Notes under the pieces: generated by a model | Seen by the model: the letters and a program-made list of their open reading frames with translations, nothing else | What the model was told of the DNA's origin: nothing | Databases searched by the model: none | Position numbers and translations under genes: made by a program | Origin: Laterigemmans sp052161645 | GTDB lineage: Bacteria; Planctomycetota; Planctomycetia; Pirellulales; Pirellulaceae | Assembly: GCA_052161645.1 (NCBI GenBank) | Contig: CP197414.1 | Reading direction: 5' to 3' (one strand) | Length of the DNA: 64,000 nt | Shown: positions 20,501 through 29,585 of the stretch, piece after piece | How the letters are laid out: every line of letters starts with the position of its first letter | Numbering within the stretch: position 1 is the stretch's first letter

Positions 20501-22198
20501 AGAGCTGGCTTTGCCGCGGATGCCCGCCAGCAACTCCAGCAATTAACCGACAGCTCGCGGGCCGAAACGGACGAGCTCGAGAAGACCCTGACGACAATGC
20601 TGACAACGCCGACTTGGCCCGGTGGAGTGACTATGTCAGCCAGCGCAAGCGAGAACCAGAACTTCGCTCGCGGGAACGATCGCAGCCCCATCGAAGTTGT
20701 CGCTCGGCACGGCGAACATTTAAAAAATTGGCACCCTCAAGCCGACCAGAATGGTTCGATCCTGCTGCGGGATCCCCAAGGTATCGATCACCCAGTTCGA
20801 TTCGATACCGGCGGCGCGAAGAACGATATGATTCAGGCCAACATCGATGGCGGTTTAATGATTCTCTTGATGCCCGACGAATTGATCGCCATCGACCTGA
20901 TGGCATTTCAGGATCGTCCGGTAGACGGCGTGCTCTGGCGACGCCCTTGGAAAAATCAAATCGATGGAAATGTGCGTTCCCGCAGCGCCCAGACTTTCTT
21001 CAAACACAACACCCATCACTACATCCTTAGCCGACGACGCGGCAGCCAATTAACCACCGGCGTGATGCGCATGGGGCCGATCGTCGGTCGACGGTTCTTT
21101 CTGTTACAAGACCGTGACTTAATCGCCATCGACGCCACCACCAACGAAGAACTGTGGCGAAGCGAGAATCACGCGGCGGATACCTATTTGATCGCTGACG
21201 GGAATCGCGTAGCCGCGGTCTCCGCATCCACGGGCGTGCAAGTCATGCGAGTCGAAGATGGCAAACTGCTGGAAACACTCCCCTGGGAACCCAGCGAGCA
21301 AGTCTTCGCCGTGGCCGGTCCGCATGTGCTGACCAAACGCAACGAACCGAGCGAAGACGATCCCGAGAAATACGACCGCGTCGTCCGGCTTCGCGCGCCG
21401 ATGCAGGATCAAGTGGTCCTGGAAGTGAAAGTGATCGACGACGAAAATCCAAATTTCGAGGGAGCTTTTGCCAAATTAATCGATGGGCAACGGATGGTTA
21501 TGGTCACCGCCGAAGGACGATTACTGGTTTGGGATCTGCTCCGCGGCGTGGCGATCGCCGACCATGAAGTCACTTTGCCGAGCGAGTTAAGTGACATCAA
21601 TGTGATCACATGGGAAGATGCTTGGCTTGTCGCTGCGGTGCGTCGTGAACACCGGAAAACGCCGGAAGACAGTTCGGCCATCGGCAAATTTCACGAAGTT
21701 GGCGAACATGTGGACACTGACGGTCCTATCTTTTGTATCAACCGCAGCGACGGCACGCTGCGTTGGCAATTGGAACTGGACAGCCCTTGGGGGGTGACCA
21801 TTGATCAAGCCGCCAGCAGCCCGCTGCTATTCCTCAGCAGGTCCTTTCGAGAGTTTTCCACGACCCAGAAAGGGACCCGAACCTTGGATTTATTGGCAAT
21901 CGACACTCGAACCGGAGAGCCGGTGATCCGCGTAGATCAAATGGAAGTCGACAGTAAGTTCAATAACATTGGTACGCGGAGCCTGGTCGCCGCCGACCTG
22001 GGAGTCGTTGACGTGCGAGTTGAAAATTACAATTTTCTGTTTCGTTTTGCCGATCCGCCCGCCGCCCAGTTACCACTGGTCTATGATTCTGAAGACGTTT
22101 CGCGGATGCACGCGCAGGCGGCCGAGGCAAATGCTGCCAATCAGCGTGACGCGTTGGGATTGCCGGCACTGGCGCCATTGGACGGAGACGGCCGCTAA
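17507..22198 (+). CDS. Giant exported PQQ-type beta-propeller / TPR protein
   Basis: 1563 residues from ATG 17507, chosen because it opens a clean signal peptide (MARNGWLVLLVAGGVWWAGM, cleavage near VDAQ). The open frame runs 26 codons further upstream into the sulfatase end. An N-terminal helical repeat region (about 40-260) precedes the first PQQ/Kelch-like propeller (about 310-760; repeats such as LEWDGETGLRIWEY-type blades, e.g. MMAVDFETGLRIWEYPWASS and LLCLDPRTGNELWRQQ). A TPR-like middle follows (NPNDAWAMIRQGELLQEQGD onward, about 770-1060), then a second propeller (about 1110-1530; DLIAIDATTNEELWRSENHA). No enzymatic residues are recognised. A scaffold or binding role at the cell surface is inference. 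It follows the sulfatase by 50 bases, so co-transcription is likely. Confidence 0.85.
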   Translation: MRFNMARNGWLVLLVAGGVWWAGMLPVDAQIFPGSGNAFGSRGRFNAPPRAIAQRIREAGRAIEQERYGDAVVVLGDLLARETIAEQDADLAGQDFFLEADKTAGQVSRSLLREAEDTLGKLPPAGLEIYELRYGAKAQQMLATATAANDRKTLGEVVRRYSHTRAGRQAAWLAAALEISEGRPVAAVAILRRLAAQPAARKEFGSPLLVALAEAEHLAGRTAAAGEHLRAAEQAGWDIKLAVGKSAPPAAGDQATWLAENFGSTSKARPQPEDATHMAHGGPAAIGPGAGSLPLSMFRWELPTSNSQKQQRALENFAATKTDNGLLPPAWFPIKVGNQLLMRTTERMMAVDFETGLRIWEYPWASSVETAEPEMLGGPMFMAPPQDASELLIQRVWNDLPYGRLSSDGERAFMLMDLGAVESIGLGPLRAQAIRPADTGSNTLVALELASEGKLLWKRGKSGNEPEENSLANAFFMGPPLPIDGLLYQMTELAGDTYLLCLDPRTGNELWRQQLLANEGGSIQSDPLRRVGGAMPSYSDGVLVCPTAGGALVAVDLTSRALLWGQYLPQNDTNVPMGRSRRSARGSDSLELMDRWYSGTPLIEDGKVIVTPIEMDALYGFDLLTGEPLWPRILRSGFSYLAGVRGGQFLLVAPQMVQAFDLNSGNPTWASPVTLDEEQQVTGTGVFGDGVYLLPTSVQEIWEINLSSGEVTQKRKVKFPLGNLLAVDGNIVSQTATQLTVAYSEDALRAEVPQRLADNPNDAWAMIRQGELLQEQGDNEQAIDWFMRARELMPTDEEVRSRLVEAMLTAIRNGKQPDQETTDLLESLIELNPQRVELLRLKTADALANEQGLQAIEHLLALAGIVLRDDRTQHVAQADMLFNGETTVASLDAWIAARAREAWEFTSPDQRPRITAMIDAFAAPMLGDPPSVQRRAIMQFGIFAGTDTILAGLFDTAVDDGAWAGAERYARQALRAAELQQDATRQDRWRIALAELYLRAGFAADARQQLQQLTDSSRAETDELEKTLTTMLTTPTWPGGVTMSASASENQNFARGNDRSPIEVVARHGEHLKNWHPQADQNGSILLRDPQGIDHPVRFDTGGAKNDMIQANIDGGLMILLMPDELIAIDLMAFQDRPVDGVLWRRPWKNQIDGNVRSRSAQTFFKHNTHHYILSRRRGSQLTTGVMRMGPIVGRRFFLLQDRDLIAIDATTNEELWRSENHAADTYLIADGNRVAAVSASTGVQVMRVEDGKLLETLPWEPSEQVFAVAGPHVLTKRNEPSEDDPEKYDRVVRLRAPMQDQVVLEVKVIDDENPNFEGAFAKLIDGQRMVMVTAEGRLLVWDLLRGVAIADHEVTLPSELSDINVITWEDAWLVAAVRREHRKTPEDSSAIGKFHEVGEHVDTDGPIFCINRSDGTLRWQLELDSPWGVTIDQAASSPLLFLSRSFREFSTTQKGTRTLDLLAIDTRTGEPVIRVDQMEVDSKFNNIGTRSLVAADLGVVDVRVENYNFLFRFADPPAAQLPLVYDSEDVSRMHAQAAEANAANQRDALGLPALAPLDGDGR

Positions 22199-22256
22199 GC
22201 GGCGGCAGTAGCAAAAAGGGTGGACAGGCGGGACTGATTTTGGAGAAGTCCAAAAG

Positions 22257-22280
22257 GGCGAGTGCATTATGTCACTCGCC
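22257..22280 (+). terminator. Candidate hairpin terminator after the propeller gene
   Basis: A perfect 8-bp stem, GGCGAGTG (22257-22264) with CACTCGCC (22273-22280), has an 8-base loop. It lies 58 bases after the stop at 22198. The following bases are only moderately T-rich, so termination is plausible but not certain. Confidence 0.4.
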
Positions 22281-22393
22281 GGTGTTAAATTCTTGTTATC
22301 TTAGGAAGGTAGACGGTCGCAGCTGTAGGACGCCAACGTCTAGTTGGCCCCTCGTCTGCAACGTAGTTTGCATCACCATGAGAAAGGGATCGG

Positions 22394-23452
22394 ATGATTG
22401 CAGGGACCGAGACGACGGAACTGAAACCGGAAGATGCCGAGCTGTTGGCGCAAGCTAAGCGAAGCATCACGGAGCAGCTGGGTCAGATCATTGTCGGCCA
22501 ACGCGAAGTCATCGACGAACTGTTGATCTGTTTGTTCAGTCGCGGTCACTGTCTGCTGGAAGGGGTCCCCGGGTTGGCCAAGACGCTGATGATCAGCACG
22601 CTGGCCAAGACGATGGATCTATCGTTCAGCCGAGTGCAGTTTACTCCCGACTTGATGCCGGCCGACGTGACTGGCACCGAAATCATCGAAGAGGATCGGG
22701 CGACCGGCCATCGCGAAATGCGGTTTATGGAAGGGCCATTGTTTGCCAACGTGATTTTGGCTGACGAAATCAACCGCACACCGCCCAAAACCCAAGCCGC
22801 GTTGCTCGAAGCAATGCAGGAGCGAACCGTCACGATTGGCCGCACTCGGCACGAGTTATCGGATCCGTTCTTTGTGTTGGCGACGCAGAACCCGATCGAG
22901 CAGGAAGGGACCTATCCCTTGCCAGAAGCTCAGCAAGACCGGTTCATGTTTAAGATATTCGTCGACTACCCCAGTTTTGACGAAGAGTTCGAAGTGGCTC
23001 GGCGGACGACCGGCGGCGTTACCGCCACCGTCAAGCCGGTGCTCAGTGGCGAAGACATTTTGCGTCTGCAGCGTGTCGTGCGGCAGGTGCCTGTTAGTGA
23101 TCACGTGGTGCGTTACGCGTTGTCGCTGGTTCGGCAAACCCGAATCGGCACTGCGGGCGTTCCTGATTTTGTTGAAGAACTTGTCGGCTGGGGGGCGGGA
23201 CCTCGGGCAGTTCAGTATTTGATTTTGGGTGGCAAAGCCAGGGCACTTCTGGAAGGCCGCTTTCACGTTGCGATCGAAGACATCCAGCACTTGGCTCGTC
23301 CCGTGCTCCGTCACCGCATGGTGGTGAATTTTACCGCCGAGAGTGATGGCATCACCAGCGACCAAGTGATCGACCGCATTATCGCTGCAACCCCGACCTC
23401 CGAAGATGATCTGACCCGCGATGCCCGATTCCAAAAAATCTTCGCCTCCTAA
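22394..23452 (+). CDS. MoxR family AAA+ ATPase
   Basis: 352 residues. Walker A is GVPGLAKT (57-64), Walker B is VILADEINR (Asp124, Glu125), and the sensor-1 region is LATQNPIEQEGTYPLPEAQ. MoxR ATPases act as chaperone-like partners of von Willebrand factor A proteins, remodelling or activating metal- or envelope-related targets. It is the first gene of a block that continues with DUF58 and vWA genes, the classical MoxR neighbourhood. AAAGGG precedes the ATG. Its 3' end overlaps the DUF58 gene by 32 bases, implying coupled translation. Confidence 0.95.
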   Translation: MIAGTETTELKPEDAELLAQAKRSITEQLGQIIVGQREVIDELLICLFSRGHCLLEGVPGLAKTLMISTLAKTMDLSFSRVQFTPDLMPADVTGTEIIEEDRATGHREMRFMEGPLFANVILADEINRTPPKTQAALLEAMQERTVTIGRTRHELSDPFFVLATQNPIEQEGTYPLPEAQQDRFMFKIFVDYPSFDEEFEVARRTTGGVTATVKPVLSGEDILRLQRVVRQVPVSDHVVRYALSLVRQTRIGTAGVPDFVEELVGWGAGPRAVQYLILGGKARALLEGRFHVAIEDIQHLARPVLRHRMVVNFTAESDGITSDQVIDRIIAATPTSEDDLTRDARFQKIFAS

Positions 23453-24350
23453 GGACGCGACGCGTTTGCTTCGCCCCGAGGCGACTGGACGGATCCGACG
23501 GCTGGAATTGCTGGCTCGAAGAACCGTCGAAGGTTTTATGTCGGGGATGCACCGCAGTCCTTACTTTGGCCAATCGGTTGAGTTTCTCCAACACCGTCAA
23601 TATGTCGCCGGCGATGATCTGCGACACATCGATTGGAAGGTTTGGGGGCGGCAAGACCGGCTGGTCATTAAACAGTTCGAGGAAGAGACGAACTTTCGGC
23701 TGCACATGTTGCTGGATACTTCAGCCAGCATGAATTACGGCAAAGATGACCAAAACAAATACGAGTACGCGGCCGCGATCGCCGCCTGCATGGCCTATTT
23801 GGCTGGTCTCCAACAGGACGCCGCCGGGCTTTACACGTTTGATGCCAAAGTCCGTTCGTCGCTACCCTCACGCACCGGCCGCACGCAACTCTCCCGCATC
23901 TTGTCGGTGCTCGACGGGCCCAGCCAACATCGCGAAACCGACTTGGCCGCGGCCGTTCGCGAAGTCATCGCCACGATTCCGCGGCGGGGGGTGGTTTGCG
24001 TGATTTCCGATTTGCTGGGCGTCGACAATTTGCTCGACGGCCTGCGAATGCTGCGTCAACGCGGGCATGACGTGATCGTGTTTCATCTGCTGCATCGCGA
24101 CGAGGTTGAATTTCCCTTCACCGGCGCCACGCGATTCGAGGGGCTCGAAGGGATCGATCATCTCAACTGTAACCCCCGTGCCCTGCGGGAAGGTTACTTA
24201 GAAGCGCTGCATGCTTTCCTCGAGCAAACCCGCCGCACCTGCGGCCGCCTGTCGATCGACTATATCGAGGTTAAGACCGACGAACCGTTGGACGCCATCT
24301 TGGCTAAATTCCTAGCGGCTCGCAAACTTCTGCCCAACCTGAGAGGTTAA
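23421..24350 (+). CDS. DUF58 domain protein (vWA-like), partner of MoxR
   Basis: 309 residues. The DUF58 signature is clear: RQYVAGDDLRHIDWKVWGRQ (about 53-72). It is followed by a vWA-like fold with the metal-site motif LLDTSASMNYG (about 98-108) and VVCVISDLLGVDNLLDG. No membrane segment is seen, so the protein should be cytoplasmic. Start ATG 23421 lies inside the moxR frame, as is usual for this pair. Only ten bases separate it from the BatA-like gene. Confidence 0.93.
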   Translation: MPDSKKSSPPKDATRLLRPEATGRIRRLELLARRTVEGFMSGMHRSPYFGQSVEFLQHRQYVAGDDLRHIDWKVWGRQDRLVIKQFEEETNFRLHMLLDTSASMNYGKDDQNKYEYAAAIAACMAYLAGLQQDAAGLYTFDAKVRSSLPSRTGRTQLSRILSVLDGPSQHRETDLAAAVREVIATIPRRGVVCVISDLLGVDNLLDGLRMLRQRGHDVIVFHLLHRDEVEFPFTGATRFEGLEGIDHLNCNPRALREGYLEALHAFLEQTRRTCGRLSIDYIEVKTDEPLDAILAKFLAARKLLPNLRG

Positions 24351-24360
24351 ACCTCACCCC

Positions 24361-26682
24361 ATGCAATTTTTGTTTCCCGCCTTGGCAGCTGGCTTTCTGT
24401 TTCTCGCGGTGCCCCCTTTGGTGCACTTGATTAACATGCTGCGCCATCGTCGCCAACAGTGGGCCGCGATGGAATTTTTGCTGGCCAGTTACCGGAAACA
24501 ACGGCGTTGGATTATTCTCCGCCAGTTGCTGTTGCTGTTGGCGCGGCTGGGCGTTGCCGCGTTGTTGATTGCCATGTTGGCGGGATGGTCCGGCGGTTCC
24601 GGCTGGCTCGATGCCTTGGGAGGCAAGACGACGCATCACGTGGTGGTGCTGGACGATAGTTTTTCAATGAGCGACACCAGCGGCGGGGCGGCCGCCTATG
24701 ACCGCGCCCTCTCGGCACTCGATGGGCTCGCCAGGCGATTGGCCATTGCCGAGGGCAAACATCAACTTACCGTCATCCGCTCCAGCCGCGCGGCTTTGGT
24801 GATTCGCGGTGGATCGGAAGCGGCCGATGCAGCAGCCGATATGAGCGCGGCGGAACTCGGCGCCGATCTGCGAGCGGTCGAACGGATGATGGCGACGCGG
24901 CCCAGTCCATTGGACGATGATTGCGGTGCCGCGTTGAAGCTGGCCGGCGATTTAGTCAAAGCGACCGACGCGAATCGCACTGTCCTGTACGTGATGAGCG
25001 ATCTGCGGGAGGCTGATTGGAAGTCCCCGGAAACCTCCAAAGAAGCCCTCAATAATCTTGTTCGCCTGGGGACCGAGCTGAGGATGATCGATTGCGCCGT
25101 TGCCCCCGCCACGAATCTAGCTGTCACCAATTTGGAGCCTCTTCCTGATGTTTGGGTCGCTGGGGTCCCGGTCGTGTTTCGCGTCACCGTCGCCAATTAT
25201 GGTTCCACGCCAGCACGCAACGTGAACTTGGCGACCAAAGTATTTCGCTATGGCTCGGCGGCGACCACCTTTGATCCCACCGAACGACTTTCGGGCAGCA
25301 GCGAACCTTTGCCGGCTGTCGTCTTCGAGGAGATTGCGGCGGGCGGAACCGCTACGAAACAGTTTCAAGTCTATCTGGCCGATGCCGGCACGCACGCGGT
25401 CGAAGTGGAATTGCCGGAAGATACGGTCTTGATCGATAACCGCCGCGCCGCCACCTTGCCACTGACCGATGCCTCAAAAGTTTTGATCGTCGATGGCGAC
25501 CTCGACGGACGTGGCGCGTTTCACGTTGCCGCAGTGCTCGACCCGGGCGGTCAAGTCCGCACCGGAGCGCTGCCCGATGTGCGGCCCCCCTCTTTCCTGC
25601 GGACTGCCCAAGCCAGCGACTTGGCCGAGTACCGAGCGATTTACTGCCTCGACCTGCCGGAGATTGATGGCAACACGGCCGATGCGTTGCAAACTTATGT
25701 GAACAATGGTGGCGGTTTGACTTGGTTCATTGGCGAGCAAGCGGTTCTCAATCGCTATAACGAAACACTCCGCACGGCCACTCGTCAACTGTTGCCCGGC
25801 ACCTTAACCGAGCCCATCGACCTTGATCTCAGCGGCGCGACAGGTACACCTGACATGGTGCTCGGGGAAGCCCATCCCCTGTCTGCTCCTTTGGCTGCCG
25901 TGGGGGATGCCGCCATGGCGTTAGTCAGCGTGCGCCGCAGCGTGGGGATTGAGTTTCCAGCAACAACGGATGCACCGGTTAGCCGGATTTTCAACCGCCG
26001 CGACGGCGAACCATTGGTCCTCCAACACGACGTGGGTGCGGGACGAGTCGTGACGGTCCTGACCGGCCTAACCTCGGCTTGGACAAACTGGACCAGCGAT
26101 CCGACTTTCGTCGTCTTCTTGTTGCGCACCAACGCCTACCTTTGGTCTGCCGCCGTGCCGGAGACTTCGAGCCGCGTCGATCAAGCGATGCGTTTGGCAT
26201 TGCCGGCTGACCAATACGCTCGCCCGGTCTTTTATTTGGCCGCCGTCGATGCGGCTCCGCGAATCCCGGTTGAAGAACAAGCCCAACCGGGAGACGACGA
26301 TGCCATCTTGGAAATTACTTTTGATCCCTTGCTCGCCACCATCGAAGGCCGCAGCAACCTCGATGCGATGCTACAACCGGGGATCTCGGAGTATTGGCTC
26401 ACGCGACTCGACGGGTCTCCGGAAGTTCGCTTAGACGCAGCCACAGTTACAGCCAGCGAGGGCAATTTAGCGAGGGCCGACCGGGGAGAGTTGCGATTAG
26501 CCATGCAACCCCTGGCACTCACCTTTAACGAGGCGGAAGATGTCATCGCAGCGGAAGAAGGAGGTGGTGGTGGCTTGGTGCCGCTGATCTTGCTGAGCCT
26601 GTTGGTGCTCGGCTTGGTCTGCGAACAAACTTTAGGCTACTTTGCCAGTTATCACACGCCTGCGGTCGGAGCCAAAGCATGA
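24361..26682 (+). CDS. BatA-like membrane protein with vWA domain
   Basis: 773 residues. The N-terminus is the BatA (aerotolerance regulator) type: FLFPALAAGFLFLAVPPLVH and a second helix (LRQLLLLLARLGVAALLIAM), with the basic loop RHRRQQWAAMEFLL between them. A vWA domain follows with D-x-S-x-S in VVVLDDSFSMSDTS (Asp98, Ser100, Ser102). Later come an Ig-like or CARDB-like part (about 260-345), a class I glutamine-amidotransferase-like region (about 375-600, ALQTYVNNGGGLTWFIGEQA) and a final helix (GLVPLILLSLLVLGLVCEQT). Its TGA overlaps the next ATG (ATGA at 26679). Bat proteins were linked to aerotolerance; the function in planctomycetes is unknown. Confidence 0.9.
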   Translation: MQFLFPALAAGFLFLAVPPLVHLINMLRHRRQQWAAMEFLLASYRKQRRWIILRQLLLLLARLGVAALLIAMLAGWSGGSGWLDALGGKTTHHVVVLDDSFSMSDTSGGAAAYDRALSALDGLARRLAIAEGKHQLTVIRSSRAALVIRGGSEAADAAADMSAAELGADLRAVERMMATRPSPLDDDCGAALKLAGDLVKATDANRTVLYVMSDLREADWKSPETSKEALNNLVRLGTELRMIDCAVAPATNLAVTNLEPLPDVWVAGVPVVFRVTVANYGSTPARNVNLATKVFRYGSAATTFDPTERLSGSSEPLPAVVFEEIAAGGTATKQFQVYLADAGTHAVEVELPEDTVLIDNRRAATLPLTDASKVLIVDGDLDGRGAFHVAAVLDPGGQVRTGALPDVRPPSFLRTAQASDLAEYRAIYCLDLPEIDGNTADALQTYVNNGGGLTWFIGEQAVLNRYNETLRTATRQLLPGTLTEPIDLDLSGATGTPDMVLGEAHPLSAPLAAVGDAAMALVSVRRSVGIEFPATTDAPVSRIFNRRDGEPLVLQHDVGAGRVVTVLTGLTSAWTNWTSDPTFVVFLLRTNAYLWSAAVPETSSRVDQAMRLALPADQYARPVFYLAAVDAAPRIPVEEQAQPGDDDAILEITFDPLLATIEGRSNLDAMLQPGISEYWLTRLDGSPEVRLDAATVTASEGNLARADRGELRLAMQPLALTFNEAEDVIAAEEGGGGGLVPLILLSLLVLGLVCEQTLGYFASYHTPAVGAKA

Positions 26683-29576
26683 ACGAAGCAATGAATGGCG
26701 CCGCCCAAGAAGAAATTGTTTACACGCTCAGCCGCACCGCTTGGTTGACCGGCTGGTGGTCGTGGGCCGCAGCGATCGCGCTGATCGGCTTGCTGATCTA
26801 CTTTACGGTCCGTCTCTATCGACGCGACACGGTCGAGCTGCCCACCGCCACCCGCTGGACCTTGATCATTCTGCGGTTGGCTGTGATCGCTGGCTTGATC
26901 TTGTTCCTGCTGGGGATCGAGCGTCGCAATCGCCAGCGGATCACGCGCCCCAGCGAAGTGGCCGTGTTGGTCGATACCAGCCAAAGCATGTCACTTCCCC
27001 AAGACGATCAGCCGGGCAGCCTCAGCCGAATGGAAGCGGCCACCGAACTGCTGACCCAAACGCCCCTGCTCGAGCAACTGGCCAATAACCATCGCGTGAC
27101 GCTCTATACGTTCGACGCCACTGGAGAACTGAACGAGGTGCTGGTTTCGAACCTCGCCGCCGATTCGCCCGACTCCGCGGCACAACCACAGGCGCCCTTG
27201 GCGACGGCCGACGATCTGACAGCCAGCGGCGAAAGCTCGACGACGACATCCCCAGCGAATGCATGGGCCTTGCTAGCTGCCGCCGGCCTAATGCTCACGG
27301 TGCTCGGGATGGTGCTGGTCGCGGTGCTGCAGCTGACTGGCAAAGGCACATTGGCGACGCCCCTGTTGCTCGCCACCGCAATCTTGATGCTGGTCAGCGG
27401 CACGACGCTCGGCACCAGCTGGGCGATCCACACCGAGGCCACCTTGGCGTCGCTGTTGGGGCTGCCCAGCGGCGATGCCGAGCCTGCCGCCGACGCCAAT
27501 TCGCAACCTGAGAACGCGAGTCCAGACGCGAATCCAAGTCGCGATGCCGAGCAACTCGACCTGGACACGATGGAACAACGCTTGGCTCGCGTCAATTGGG
27601 AGGGCGTGCTGGTGGCTGCCGGGGGCGAGTCGCGAATTGGCGATGCCATGCGAGCGGCACTCGGTCGCCACGACCCGGCCACGCTCGCCGCAATGGTGCT
27701 GCTGACCGACGGTCAAAACAACGGCGGCACGCCTCCGCTGGCTGTCGCTTCGCTGGTCTCCCGCGGCGGTGCGGCTGTATATCCGATCGGCTTCGGCTCG
27801 GCCAAACCTCCCGTCAACATCCGCTTAGTCGATCTCGACGTGCCCCGCCGGGTTTATCCCGGTGATAAATTTGCCCTCAGCGCAGTGCTGCAAGGCAGTG
27901 GCCCGGGGCCGATGACCGTGCAAGTCCAATTGCTCGATGAAGCGGACCCCGACGCCAGCGAGGGAACACCGTCAGCCGACGCGTCGGAGGACGCCAGCGA
28001 TGAAGCTGCGGAAACAGGCGAACTCGTCGACAGCCGCGAAGTCACAGTCCCGAGCGACGGCACCTTGGTGGGAGTCCAGTTTGAGATGGAACCCCAATCC
28101 GTCGGCCGCCGTCGCCTAACGGTTCGCGTGGTCCCGCCAGCCGGTGATCAAAACGCCAAAGACAACGCCCAACGCGCCCGCTACGAAGTTGTCAGCCGCC
28201 GACTTCGCACCCTGTTGGTGGCCGGCGGACCGATGCGTGAATATCGCTTTGTGCGAAATCTGCTGTACCGCGATCCCTCGGTCGAAGTCGACGTTTGGCT
28301 GCAAACCGGTCAACCCGGCATGAGCCAAGACGCGGACAAGATTCTGACTAGCTTTCCAGCCACCGCCGAAGCACTTTTTGAGTACGACGCCATCGTGGCT
28401 TTCGATCCCGACTGGATGATGCTGGATGACAACCAATTTCAGTTGCTCGACCAATGGTTGAGCCGTCAAGCGGGCGGGATGGTGTTGGTCAGCGGTCCCG
28501 TTTACATGCCCCAGTGGATGCGTCAGCGAACCGATCCTCGCATCGGTTTGGTCCGCGACTTCTATCCGGTCCGATTGCCCAACCGCGGGCCGCTGCTTTC
28601 CGCCGGCCGCACCGGTGGTGAGAACGCCTATCCGTTAAAGTTCGCCGCCGATGCCGAGAGAGCCGATTTTCTCAATCTCGAGGATGAGACCTCAGGTTCC
28701 GCAGCCAGCTGGGAAAGTTTTGGTGGAGTCTATGATTACGTCGGTGACCAGGGTGCCAAACCGGGCGCTAAGGTTTACGCATACTTTATGGATCCCTCGG
28801 CCGCCATCGATGATCAATTACCCGTCTACTTGGCTTCCCAGTTTTACGGAGCGGGACGCGTGTTTTTTCAGGGCAGCGGAGAGATGTGGCGTCTGCGTGG
28901 CGTGAGTGTGCCTGCCTTCGACGCCTATTACACGAAGCTGATCCGCTGGGTTTCCGAAGGGCGTCTGCTCCGTGATAGCAACCGCGGTATCTTGCTGGTG
29001 GACCGCCCGCGAGCGATGGTCGGGGACACGATCACCGTGCGAGCGATTTTGACCGACGAACAATTTCAGCCACTTCGCCTTCCCCAAGTCGAAGCCAAAT
29101 TGTTGACTCCCTCGGGCCGCACCGAATCGGTCCGACTTGCACCGCTGGCGGGTGAACCTCGTGAAGGCACCTACACGGGCCGTTTTCTGATTCGCGAACC
29201 GGGTGCTTTTGAGCTCCGCGTCACGCTCGGCAACGCGCTCGACGAAGATGTGTTGCGACAACCGATCCAAGCCAAACTTCCTACCTTAGAATTAGAACGG
29301 CCCAGGCGAAACGACGAGGTGTTGCGGGCGATGGCAAGCACCACCGGCGGCAATTATTTTCCACTATCTTCCGACGAAGAGGATTTCGCCGACTCGTCCG
29401 CATCCGTCGACCCGCTGAGCCTCGTTAACACCATTGAGCCCCAACCACAACTGACCATCCTTCCCGGCACTCCAGACCGAGACTTTCAACAACGACACAA
29501 CGCCAGCCTAATGTGGCTGCTATGCTCGCTGTTGACCATGGAATGGATGGTCCGACGCTTGAACCGATTGGCATAG
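26679..29576 (+). CDS. Large vWA-domain membrane protein with an internal transmembrane hairpin
   Basis: 965 residues. Two N-terminal helices (about 27-46 and 60-80) precede a vWA start, VAVLVDTSQSMSLP (metal site at 99-103). After TLYTFDATGELNE the expected vWA continuation is interrupted by about 190 residues. This insert holds two strongly hydrophobic segments (ALLAAAGLMLTVLGMVLVAV and LLLATAILMLVSGTTLGTSW) and an acidic linker. The vWA fold appears to resume at ESRIGDAMRAALGRHDP and MVLLTDGQNNGGTP. Beyond it lie a beta-rich region, a glutamine-amidotransferase-like domain (about 510-780) and a C-terminal beta domain. Start codon overlap with the previous gene indicates coupling. The function is unknown. 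Confidence 0.88.
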   Translation: MNEAMNGAAQEEIVYTLSRTAWLTGWWSWAAAIALIGLLIYFTVRLYRRDTVELPTATRWTLIILRLAVIAGLILFLLGIERRNRQRITRPSEVAVLVDTSQSMSLPQDDQPGSLSRMEAATELLTQTPLLEQLANNHRVTLYTFDATGELNEVLVSNLAADSPDSAAQPQAPLATADDLTASGESSTTTSPANAWALLAAAGLMLTVLGMVLVAVLQLTGKGTLATPLLLATAILMLVSGTTLGTSWAIHTEATLASLLGLPSGDAEPAADANSQPENASPDANPSRDAEQLDLDTMEQRLARVNWEGVLVAAGGESRIGDAMRAALGRHDPATLAAMVLLTDGQNNGGTPPLAVASLVSRGGAAVYPIGFGSAKPPVNIRLVDLDVPRRVYPGDKFALSAVLQGSGPGPMTVQVQLLDEADPDASEGTPSADASEDASDEAAETGELVDSREVTVPSDGTLVGVQFEMEPQSVGRRRLTVRVVPPAGDQNAKDNAQRARYEVVSRRLRTLLVAGGPMREYRFVRNLLYRDPSVEVDVWLQTGQPGMSQDADKILTSFPATAEALFEYDAIVAFDPDWMMLDDNQFQLLDQWLSRQAGGMVLVSGPVYMPQWMRQRTDPRIGLVRDFYPVRLPNRGPLLSAGRTGGENAYPLKFAADAERADFLNLEDETSGSAASWESFGGVYDYVGDQGAKPGAKVYAYFMDPSAAIDDQLPVYLASQFYGAGRVFFQGSGEMWRLRGVSVPAFDAYYTKLIRWVSEGRLLRDSNRGILLVDRPRAMVGDTITVRAILTDEQFQPLRLPQVEAKLLTPSGRTESVRLAPLAGEPREGTYTGRFLIREPGAFELRVTLGNALDEDVLRQPIQAKLPTLELERPRRNDEVLRAMASTTGGNYFPLSSDEEDFADSSASVDPLSLVNTIEPQPQLTILPGTPDRDFQQRHNASLMWLLCSLLTMEWMVRRLNRLA

Positions 29577-29585
29577 TATCCCGGC

